Assembly: GCA_022579005.1 (NCBI GenBank)
Contig: MU401505.1
Location: 62,001-126,000, forward strand
Origin: Poronia punctata
Lineage: Eukaryota > Ascomycota > Sordariomycetes > Xylariales > Xylariaceae
Reading direction: 5' to 3'
Length of the DNA stretch: 64,000 bases
This document shows positions 28,291-38,368 of the stretch, piece after piece (position 1 is the first letter of the stretch; each line of letters starts with the position of its first letter). The position numbers and the translations under genes are program-made. A model generated the notes under the pieces. The model did not search any database. It was not told where the DNA came from and saw only the letters and a list, made by a program, of their open reading frames with translations.

Positions 28291-29005
28291 TAAGGCTAAC
28301 CACAATTTTTCATGCAATGCATCGCGTCTATGGATGTGGACGAGCCCGACACAGTTCACAGTTTCACCATGTCACCTACGTACCTTTTGGAACCAGTGCT
28401 TGGCTGCAATACCTACCTACATAGATGGATGGTCGAGTGAATGTAGGTGAGTGGATGGATGGAGAGAATAGGCATATGTCGTCCATTGATTGATTCGGTA
28501 AGATCAAAAAAGGGGTAGGAGTATGGAGTCGAGAAACTTGATCTATCATCTACCACAACAACGCACATTCCGAAGCTTTTGCCGTGTCAATCTTGCATTT
28601 TTGTATTATACCCCCTTGTTGAAGTAGTAGTAGTAGCAGCCAGTAGTGCACCGTACATGCAGACAGACAGTATAGAAGAAAGAGCACGGTCGCGAGTGGA
28701 AACCCCCTGTCTAATGTGTACGTGTAGGCGCAAACTGCAGCCGTTAATGATTTTTTTTCTTCTTTCCCATCACCTGCAGCTAACCTACGTAATATTACAT
28801 TTTCATGATTATTTAAAACAAAGTACAAATAAGCCCAGGGCTTTTGGTGGGGTTTTCTCTTCTTTCTTTTGTCGAGCCAAAGGCGTTCTGGGATGACGCA
28901 TCATCATCGTTGTTTGCGTCGCATAACGTTTCCCCTCAGTACTAACACAGCCTATCTTAATAAAACGCGCGAAATCCCCCCCCACATCATCTCGTTGCTT
29001 GCTGA
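28291..29005. other. Intergenic, convergent 3' ends of dynein IC and NUP159
   Basis: No coding signal. It contains GTAGTAGTAGTAGC near 28625-28638 and TACCTACCTACAT near 28412. It presumably holds two 3' untranslated regions. Confidence 0.55.
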
Positions 29006-32000
29006 TTACGCCGCATCGTCCATGGTGATAATCTTCGGTCCTTTGCTTTCAATGCTACTCCTCAGCTTTCCGAGCACGGCAGCCCGTCTCTGGCGTTTCT
29101 CCTTAACGGCCAACCTCTCGGCTTCTCCGAACCCGCTCAGCTTTTTGCGAGGCGGGGTGCGGAACATGTCTCCACCGATGCCCGACATGGAACCGGACAG
29201 GGAATGAGACAAGGAATGTCTCATCATACTACTGCGCATAGGCGTGGCCTCTCGCGTCGAGCGCTCGGGCGAGAAGACAGATGAGCCGAATGACTTCTTG
29301 GGAGTGGCGAATGGGGACCCCTCGCGGCTACCGGCCGGACCCGTCGACCCGAGACGTAGCTTGCGCATCTGGTTCTCGAGCACATCTATATCGCCGCTCC
29401 TCTTCTCTACCATGGTCGTCATCTTGGTGATTGTGCGCACAATGGCGTCGATCGTGGGAACCGGCCCGCCTCGTCCACTGACGCTGTTGGCCGAAACTAT
29501 CTTAGCTTTAAGCAAGCTGAGGTTTTCCTCTGCTTGGGCTAGGAGCCCCTGGAATTGGCCTAGTTGCCGTCGAAGGTCGCTTTGTTGTGCGGCCTGCTCT
29601 GCGCTCAAAGGTAGAGACTGATAGACCGCCGCCTGGTCAGGATCTAGACGCGAGGCAATCGTTTTCCGTAGGTCGGCTTGTTTGTTGCAGTCCCGAGCAA
29701 GCTCCCGTTGGATTTCGTGAACCTCGGCTATCTTCCCTTCAACATCTGTAACTCTGGCGCCTTCCAAGGCATCTCCAAGAACCGTGCTCACAATCGAGGT
29801 CAACTGGGCGATGTCTTCCAAAGTCCAGTCATCCGGTGACGCAAGATGGTGCTTGGAATGGTCGTCGGATGACAACTCATGGTGACCACGGATGAAGGCC
29901 CGCAGGGAACGGACATTGATTCCCAACGTATCGATCATCGAGTTGATATCGCGATACACAGCCTCCACCTGAGCGGGCACGCTGTCTCCTGCGGGCGCCA
30001 CTACCCCCACATGAGCAATGAACTCGTCTAGCTCTAGCGTCGGATCAGCTTCTTCATTCAACAGTCGCTGTACCGCATCGTCCTCTTCGTCGACCAGTAG
30101 CATGGCTTCTTCTTCCTCTTTCTTGGCTTTGACTTTCTGTTGCTGCTTGATAACAGCATCCTCGAAGGCAACGTCACGGGCAACGATAGAGCTATTCAGG
30201 CGCGACTGGGACTGTTTCTTGGAATTGGCAAGGATTTGTGAGGCCATGCCAGGCGCGGTAAAAGACCGGGCCTGGTCAAATCCGGGCGGCTTCCGCGGTA
30301 TCGCACCCCGCACAGGACTAGGTGAACGAGGACTAATAGGGCTGGGCTGGGTAAAAACGGGGCCGTTAAAGATGCTTCGTCGCTCTGGGTCGGGGCGAGA
30401 GATGGTGGAATAGCCTCCAGCCAGTCCGTCGAATGAGCTTTGGGGTGTGAAACCGGGTGTTCGGTTCCCACTGACGGATGGCGGACTTAGGTCCTTGGCC
30501 ACGTCGACACCACTACCTTCTGTGCTCTCAGTACCGTCTTCCGATTCATCTTCGCTGTCCGAGACCGGGGGAAGGGTGGTAGGAAATTTAAACCCCGGCC
30601 CAATAACGTTGGAAGGCTTGAGAATCGGCGAGGCTGGTGTTTGTGTTTTGTTTTCGGGAGCCTTTGATTGCTTCGTTGTGGCCGAAGGCAAAGGTGGCGG
30701 CTTCGCCGAACTACCTCCTGGCAGAGGAGGCGGATCGAAAACACTTGGTTCTTTCTTCTTCAAGGTCGAAGGAAGAGGCGGTGGTTTTGCCGAACTGACG
30801 CCTGGTAGAGGCGGTGGGTCGAAAACGCTTGTCTCTTTCTTTTTCGTCAGCACGGGGGAAGCTGCGCCGTTCATAGATTCTTTCGGCTTGGCGAGTTGTC
30901 CGAAATCCGATGGCCGGGCGCTAGGCGACGTCGTTTCAACCGTCGGAACTACCTTCTCCGGAGTCTTCGCTACGGCGGTAGGCGAATCAGGGGGCAGCGG
31001 CAAGTCCGCCATCTTGGGTGGGGTGCGCTGGGTGCCAGAGGTATCTGCAGTGGAAGATGAGGACGATGAATCTCCTAGAGGGTAGGTGGCCTTACTTGTG
31101 GACTCGGGAGGTAGCGGACTCTCTGAGGCTGTTGTCTGTGCCTGGATAGGCTTGGTTTCCGCCAACTTTGGAGCATTCGAGCCGAATAGTCCACCAGAGG
31201 AACTAGATGGAAGGCTGAAAATCCCACCACTCGCGGGTGCAGATGGTGCTTGTGAGAGGAACCTGTTCGTCGCAGGTGTCGTAGTAGGCGTAGTTGATTC
31301 CCTCGCGGTGGGCTGCCCGAAAATGCTTGTAGTTGGCTTCGCTGCATCAGCAATCGTAGAAGCGAAACCCGATCCGAAGAAAGGTTTGTCCGTGTTGGGG
31401 CGGTCCCTGTCTTCATCGTCTTCTACTGAACTCGTCTCGGGTTTGAAACTAGATGTCAATTTAAAAGGTTGCGATCCAAAGGGGTTGCCAGTAGCGGCTT
31501 CGCCCTTGGCAGGCGGAGGTGGGAACGATGTGCCGGTGCCAGAGTCACTGGACATGGAGACTTCGGGTGCGGCCGGCTTTGACGAAGCAAATATATTGGA
31601 CTTATCAGTACTTGTACCTCCCAAAGCCGCAAATCCGCCCTTGTTGGCAAAACTAGAGAAGCCGCCGCTTCCGCCGCCTGTCGTTTTACCTGCAGTTGAG
31701 GATCCGAAAATGCCCGAACTTCCGCTAGATGTAGAGGCAAACCCGGTTTGGCCAAAGGCTGGTGTACTGGCCGAGGCGGTTCCACTCGCCCAGGGTGACG
31801 CTCGTGCACCGGGTCCGGTCGCCTGTCCGAATGCGGGCCGAGCATTTTCCCTGTTGGAGGGAGTGGCCGTAGGCAAGCCCTTTAAACCCCATACGGGTTT
31901 GTCCATGCTAGCTGAAGATGGAGCGCCCCATGGTGAGCTCTTAGCCGCAGGCAGAGAAGGCGCGCCAAATGCAGGTGCGGTCGTAGCCGGTGTATTTCCA

Positions 32001-33459
32001 AAAGCTGGAGCGCTTGGCTGGCCAAAGGGGTTACTTGGAGTAGTCTGGGACCCGAATGCCGACGTAGACTGCGTATTGCTAGCTTCAGAACCAGCAATGC
32101 CAGGATATGTGGTACCTTCCCGGATTGATGCCGAGTACACAACCCACCAGATGGACAATACGCCCTGGTCGTTTAGGACCCAGTAGCCCGGCAGTGGCCC
32201 AGGTGACTCGTCTTGTTCATCAGTTGGTATCGGCTTATACACTCTATCTTTACCAGATAGGTCTAAGCACACGCCAATAGCACTGGGACTTTCCAGGTCT
32301 TCCCCCATCGGCAAAGTGGCCCGCCTAGAATCGTCAGCCAACTCGATGTTGGTAAATACGTCTACCGGCCCGTTAGGAGCGAGCGGCTTCTTGGACCGAG
32401 CAAGGAGCCCAATATCCGGGACCGCGCTTGAGGAAAAGATGAGGAGGTCTAGATTATTGGGTGGGAAGTTCCTCAACCGGACAGCTACATGATGAGGGAG
32501 CTTTTCTGACCCGAAAGGCTCGACCGGATCGTTGAAGGCCTGGTACTGGAAGCTCTGGCCTTGCCTCGTGATTAGGTGGCACTTGGTAACGGTCCCATTC
32601 GAAGTAGAGACGTGGAAAACCATAAAAACATCGTTCTCCAGCCAGATAACAGCAGAAACTACATGGTGTCAGCGACCGCAAGAAAACCACGAACAGCATT
32701 GTAATGTTTACCGTAGAAAGTAGCGTCTAACTCAGGTGGCCTTGGTATTTCGGCCTTGACCTCGCCCGCTGGTGTCATCTGACACATAGTACCATCACCA
32801 AGTCCAGCTACTAATTGCTTCCCCTTGTTACTCCAGGCAACAGAGCTGACCTGTTCTCTCAGCACCTGCCCGTTGGTGCTGGGCTTGAAGTTGCGCTCCT
32901 TGAGATTGGCGACGAGAAGCTTTCCCTCATCGGTCACGACCGCACAAAGTTCAGCCAGCTCTGCACTTGGATTGGGCACCAGAGCTCTAAGAGATTCCTT
33001 ATTGGTAGGGATCTCGAAAGTAGCCTGAGTATTCCCTTGCTGAAGTGCATTTACGTCGTAGACGGCTAGACCACCCCCTTGTTCTGCCGACAGAATCAGG
33101 TAAGCCTCATCGGAGGAAAAGGCGACCTGGCATAGGCGCATGGGGAACGGTAGTTTTAACTGGGGTGTAAATAGGCGGACTTCGCTATCACCCTCTTTCG
33201 GTGATTCAAAGGCTTTTCGGACGGCATCTGTAGAAGCGACGATGACGGCATCGGGACTAGCGGCGGCGACAAGACCTCGGCGCGAGGCAATACTCATGAG
33301 CGTAGCATTCGGGGCAGGAGCCGGCGACCATGGCGTTGTGAGGCGCAATTTGGCATCCCCAGCAAGAGATAGGAACCCTAAACCTTCAGTCTGTACTTCA
33401 GCTAGAGGTTGGCCTTGGGAGACACTTGCCCCAGCATTGCCAGAGCTGCTGAACGCCAT
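29006..33459 (-). CDS. NUP159: FG-nucleoporin Nup159 (Nup214-like)
   Basis: Cytoplasmic-face nuclear pore protein that positions the mRNA-export helicase Dbp5 and binds transport receptors through FG repeats. There are two exons, 33459..32712 and 32658..29006, giving 1466 residues. The join rebuilds DATFYVSAVIWLEND. Residues 1 to about 390 form the beta-propeller (LGFLSLAGDAKLRL, LLIFSSSAVPDIGLL, GYWVLNDQGVLSIWW), which in yeast binds Dbp5. From about 430 to 800 there are many FG, PFG and AFG units (SAFGSQTT, NPFGQPSAPAFG, GIFGSSTAG). A 28-residue tandem duplication (VFDPPPLPG...SSAKPPPLPS) follows. The last about 350 residues are charged and helical, matching the coiled-coil tail that anchors to Nup82. 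The length equals yeast Nup159. Confidence 0.9.
30681..30848 (-). repeat. 84-base tandem duplication within NUP159
   Basis: Two consecutive 84-base units, about 30681-30764 and 30765-30848, each encode SVFDPPPLPG-x-SSAKPPPLPS plus a lysine-rich linker. They differ at scattered, mostly third, positions, so the duplication is not very recent. It sits between the FG region and the coiled-coil tail. Confidence 0.85.
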
Positions 33460-34395
33460 AGCAGAAGCTAGGAGAAATCTCCCCGGTGCGCAATCTGATC
33501 GAGCATATATATATCGAGAGCGGTTGGTAAATCGTAGAACAAATTGCTAGCTGTCGGGCTAAAGTTTGGTTGCAGCTGTCAGTATTTGTGCAATCGCGCC
33601 TAGACTGCGTCTCAGAACACGACCATCAAGAATGGATATTGTGTCCGGTGTATGGTTAGAGCAAAATGCAAACAGACCTGATGTGTTCCAAATGGAATTT
33701 GGAGATGCAAGATAATTATGACGCCTTGTTAACGTTATCTGGACGCGACGGGCTGTAACAGAACCAGTTCTTGCAGTAAAAATATAAAGGTAATGGTGTA
33801 GCTGTAACCAGGAATGGGGTGTATAAAGAACATGTGCAAGAGGTACCCAGGGGGCCAGGGTGCCAGGTTAGGTGAGTACTTAGGTACCCTTGTAAAGTAA
33901 GAGGTAGGTGCGTGTACTTGTATGCCTACTCCCACAACCTTAACAGCAACTACACTACCAACTTTCCAAAGCTTGCCTTGAGAATTAAGAGGTAAGTCAA
34001 GGGGTATTAAAAAGGCATATCCTACAACAAAGTTGGTAAATATAACATATAGTACTTGTATTGGCTTTCATATTGCAAATATTTGCTACCAGAGTTGTAC
34101 AACTACTTGTAGGGTGAGCTTAATGTATGTAAGGTACCTAGCTGGAATGTGTGGGGCACGACCGCTACTGGAGTTACCTACTGCAATACAGAGACACCAC
34201 CTCAAGGCAGCTAGCAGTTGGTCGTCAGCTCCCGCATTGAACATCAATGATCAAACAGCCTTCTACGTATTTTACCATTATCCCAACATCTACACAACCC
34301 ATAAACCGAACACCAGCAACACCAGCGAAGCTGTATATAACCAGGCCTGCGCCATCTTCTGCCTTCCTAACCCCTCACAGCCAAGCCGTGCCAGG
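33460..34395. other. Divergent promoter region NUP159 / PUP1
   Basis: A 936-base region between two divergent genes. It contains GGTACC-type strings around 33890 and 34130 and a TATATATA run at 33507-33515, about 50 bases before the NUP159 start. I found no GGTGGCAAA proteasome-control element. Confidence 0.5.
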
Positions 34396-35309
34396 ATGCC
34401 TGGCTTTGACTTCTCAAACTACAACCGCAATGCGGCTCTGCATGCAAGAGGTGTACCTCTGCCCAAAGCCACCAGTACAGGAACAACTATTGTTGGATGC
34501 ATATTTGACGGCGGCGTTGTGGTAAGACGGTTATCTCCTATGCTACTACCTTATTATAGCCTCTTAGAATCGCCCTATTCTCCTTTATATTGCACGACCC
34601 TAACGCACTTTTATAGATTGCCGCCGATACACGAGCCACGAGTGGTCCCATCGTTGCCGACAAGAACTGCGAGAAGCTTCACTACATATCTCCCCAGATC
34701 TGGTGCGCCGGTGCCGGTACCGCCGCCGATACTGAGTTTACCACAGCCCTCATCTCCTCCCAGCTCGAGCTGCACTCCCTCTCCACCGGTCGCAAGCCGC
34801 GAGTCGTCACTTGTATGACCCTCCTTAAGCAGCACCTTTTCCATTACCAGGGTCATATCGGAGCCTACCTAGTCGTCGCTGGCGTTGACCCCACCGGCAC
34901 TCATCTTTTTACTGTACACGCTCACGGCAGCACCGATAAGCTTCCCTACGTCACTATGGGCTCCGGCTCATTGGCCGCCATGTCGGTGTTCGAGTCCCAG
35001 TGGAAGCCCAACTGTACCAAGGAGGACGCGATGAAGCTCTGCTCAGAGGCTATTCAGGCTGGTATTTTCAACGATCTCGGGTCTGGTTCAAACGTCGACC
35101 TAGCTGTGATCACCGCCGAAAAGACTACGCTACACCGTGGATTTGTGAAACCCAATGAGCGTAGCCAGAAGCTCAAGAACTACAAGTTTGCCCGTGGCAC
35201 CACGGCAGTTCTGAACGAGAAGATTATCACCAAGGACGACATTGGGAAGTACGTTACCGTCCATGAAATTGAGTCAACAGGCGGGGAAACGATGGATGTC
35301 GACCCTTGA
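34396..35309 (+). CDS. PUP1: 20S proteasome subunit beta-2
   Basis: Catalytic beta-2 subunit with trypsin-like activity. There are two exons: 34396..34521 and 34617..35309, giving 272 residues. The phase-0 intron falls between GGVV and IAADTR. The propeptide is residues 1-29 (with KATSTG just before the processing site), and Thr30 of TTIVG becomes the N-terminal nucleophile. [32 protein letters not shown] is diagnostic of beta-2, as is the VDLAVIT region (shown in pieces). The C-terminal arm, ending ETMDVDP, corresponds to the tail that wraps the neighbouring beta-3 subunit in yeast. The catalytic lysine lies in the ADKNCEK region. Confidence 0.96.
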
Positions 35310-38300
35310 GGAGCAAAGATAGAACAGCAAATAGATACGACGGCGCAGCTGTAGTAATACCTTTTGTGCTATAATGCGAAACTTGATGACCAACTTACAC
35401 GTAATATTCTCTTGGGGACAAAATTGAACTGGTGGGAGCCCATGCGCTCCACGCCTCAATGAACAAACTCATCACATGGTATGGTGAGGTTGGTTCGCAC
35501 GGCTCGACATTGGCCTTACCGTAATAATGTCACCCCTCACGGTCCACAGAAATGGCATCCTCTCTTCGACCGTACCCTAATGACAGCTGGAATGTCACCG
35601 AAGACACATACTTGTCGTTGGGAAACTTTTACGGCCTTTGGTTAATCAGGTGCGCCGTCACTGTTGAATGCCGCACATCCTTGACTTTGGGAGACCACTG
35701 CATAACCTGTTGCCAAATATCCGCAAATGCATAGCTTGCCGATTCACCAACACTTTTGAATGCTAGAATCGCTCCATATGTGAGCTACAGGTCGTCCAGA
35801 TATATAGACCACTTGGAAAGCGTCAGTAGTAGCGACACCACCCCGTCGGGGTTCCGAGAACTCTTAGTCTTCTAAAATTGGTAGAGTTGCCAAGCAAGAT
35901 ATAAAACTCGCCGCACTAACGCAACAACGCGGGTAAAACGCCCTTTGTCGTGGGTTTAATTTTCTTTTCTTCGCGTGCCGTATACGAGTAGCTGAAACTC
36001 CGTGGTTTCCTGGCCGCAAGGCCCAGTGTTTGCCTTTACAAGGTGCGGCGCCGGTTAGCATAGATAGAAATTGCTCCTATGTTGTCTTCCGTGGAAGATT
36101 CCTTGTGGATAAATGTTACCTACTGTGTTGCGGTCCAGTTTATCAATCCCTATTATCCTATCTTACGATGTCGTGAGATACTCTGACTGACAGAGTTCCC
36201 TTTGTACTAACATGTCTGCGTATTGTGTATGATGGGAAAGGTGGTCGTAGATATGGTGGGATAGGAATGCCCGGAATCCGGATGGCCTACAGGCGGCGTG
36301 ATGAGTGTAGGCTAAACGTAGGTTATCGCAATTGCCTCTATTTGTTCCTTCATGTAAAGGCCGAAAGCCAGTATAGTATAATCTCAGTGGACCCTCTTGT
36401 AGTCCTCTTGAGTTTCAGCGAGGCCCGGCATCTTGGGACCATATAGGTAGTAGTACACAGTGACACACGTGGATGCACGATGGCTAAGAATATCTTTTTG
36501 GTCGCATCTTGGTGCGCAAAGGACTTGCCGATCTACCAGTTCCGCGCTACTAGGTAGGTCAAGTCTAATACCAAAGCCAGGAGAGCAGAAATGTTTAGTT
36601 ATGTTTAGTTGACAGTCGGACCGAATGTCAAATCTTGGATAGAGTTAAGTAATCCAACACAAAGGTAGCGGTCCCAAGTTAGAATAACATCTATACGAGT
36701 ATACGGGTATTTACCTGCTAACTTGCGCTTTAGAAATCGCACCTGTTGCAAAGTGTGGGGAGGTTACCTAAAGTAACGCGTACAAATCGTTGGGCGGTAC
36801 GAGTAGTATTACACAATAGCAAGTGCAGACTCAGCAATTGCATGTGACTACGGGGATGCGTCACGGTCTACACTACCTCAGCCGAACGTTTTTACATAGG
36901 TCACGAGACAGGTTCGGCTTTTTCCATATTGCAAATAAACAGTCCGGCTGAAGGGCGAGGGTTCAAGCCGAACGTAAAAGTCGAATGAGGATAGGCAGTG
37001 AGGCTGTAGCCGGTACGTTGACCTGCATACAAGATTGCAGCTCGGCCGGCCTAATATCGGCTCACAGGCATTTGGGAGGGTTAACCTTATTCTTAGCGCG
37101 GAACTAGAAGTCAAGAAGACGAGGAACGAACCTGGAAAAGAGGACCGGCCAGAAAGCCCGGCCCGGCTGGACTGGGAACATGTACTCGTACCTACACGTA
37201 AACGAGTACCTTCCTTTCACCTTGCTGGGATTAGGTGGACAAGAGAAAGGATCAAGATGCCAGTACGTCATGTCCTGACTAAAAATCGACAGCTTCTGAA
37301 GAATCTACCAATCTTTCAGCCGCATTTCCCCAGGTTCCCCCACATCGCTCCAAGTGATGAACAAGCTGTAGTTTGCCTAGCTGACCCTTTTCCCCATGTT
37401 TTTCTCCTTCCTTGCTTCCATCGTGCCAGCCATCGTGCTCTTTGTTTTGGTCCCCCGCCTGCTGACTGTAGGTACCTACTCGTACATCAATACTGACTGT
37501 ACAGTACATAGAAATTGTATACACACTATAAGCTAGGTCAGAATATGCTTTACTCAAATATCGTTCACCCTAGGTTAGCTACCTACTTTAGCTATCGCAT
37601 TTTCTGAGCTGCCAGCAATGAAATTTAGAACTGATCATGAGCCTTCGGCCCTGCAAAGCTAAGCAGACCAAGGTATATGGCGTACCTGTGCAGGAGAAAG
37701 CGACGGTTAGTTACTTCGAGGTTGTAGACGGGAATCGATCAGTGATCTACGATTTGTTTACCTTGGAGAAGCTAGCAAGACGTTAGGGCAGAGGGGCAAG
37801 GATTGGTGGGATTTGTCTTTGTATAATTACTTTGTACTCGTACGTTCCCACAAGCCACGAGGAAACGAGGGAATAACGCGCATATGACGATTGACGTAGA
37901 CGGAAGGTCGAAGGAAAAGCGACCTGGGGCACGACTGCCCATTGCAAGTTCGCAACCCACCCGTTACCTACCAAAACGGACATTTGCTGCCACTGGCCAG
38001 GCACCTTATATTACTACCTCCTGCCATGCGTTCACCCTGCACACTAATGCTACTATACCTTGATTCGCCCACATGTGTATGCCCTTGTTCCAAGGAGCGA
38101 GATCTGTACCTATAACGTAACGTGTACTACAGCTATTGTATGGTACGTTGAGAAACCCGAGCTGCAGGTCGCGTAAGGGACGACAATCTCTAATTTCCCT
38201 ATACCTTGTCTTCTATCGACGGTATTTAACATCCTTTGCCCGCTCTTGTGGACGACACCCACTTTCCCTTTCTCTCCTTTTTGCTCGCTCTACGCCTATA

Positions 38301-38368
38301 GACTTTATAATTAGTCAGGCCCTAGATACCCCCGGCCGCAGGTGATACACATTGCCTTGTCGGATATA
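35310..38368. other. Second long gene-free interval (3.1 kb), includes trehalase promoter
   Basis: No gene could be supported. Frames such as 35552..35734 (60 codons, MASSLRPYPNDSWNVTEDTY) and 37035..37496 (non-ATG start) have no recognised domain or convincing splice continuation. Three copies of the octamer AGCCGAAC or its complement lie at about 36876-36975. A tandem ATGTTTAGTT occurs at about 36592. TACCTACTCGTA occurs near 37474. The last 150 bases before 38369 are C/T-rich with TTTATAATTA near 38305, probably the trehalase promoter. Confidence 0.55.

Noticed and set aside
31086..32186. 366-codon plus-strand frame inside NUP159
   Set aside because: Antisense shadow of the FG-repeat coding region, whose codon bias keeps the opposite frame open.
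35552..35734. 60-codon frame starting MASSLRPYPNDSW
   Set aside because: Reasonable start but no downstream exon with good splice sites continues it, and no family is recognised.
36900..36980. Possible tRNA around GGGTTCAAGCC
   Set aside because: Matches a B-box consensus but the T stem does not pair and there is no acceptor stem.
37035..37496. 153-codon open frame on the plus strand
   Set aside because: It starts at a non-ATG codon, has no family resemblance, and is interrupted by intergenic TACCTAC-type words.
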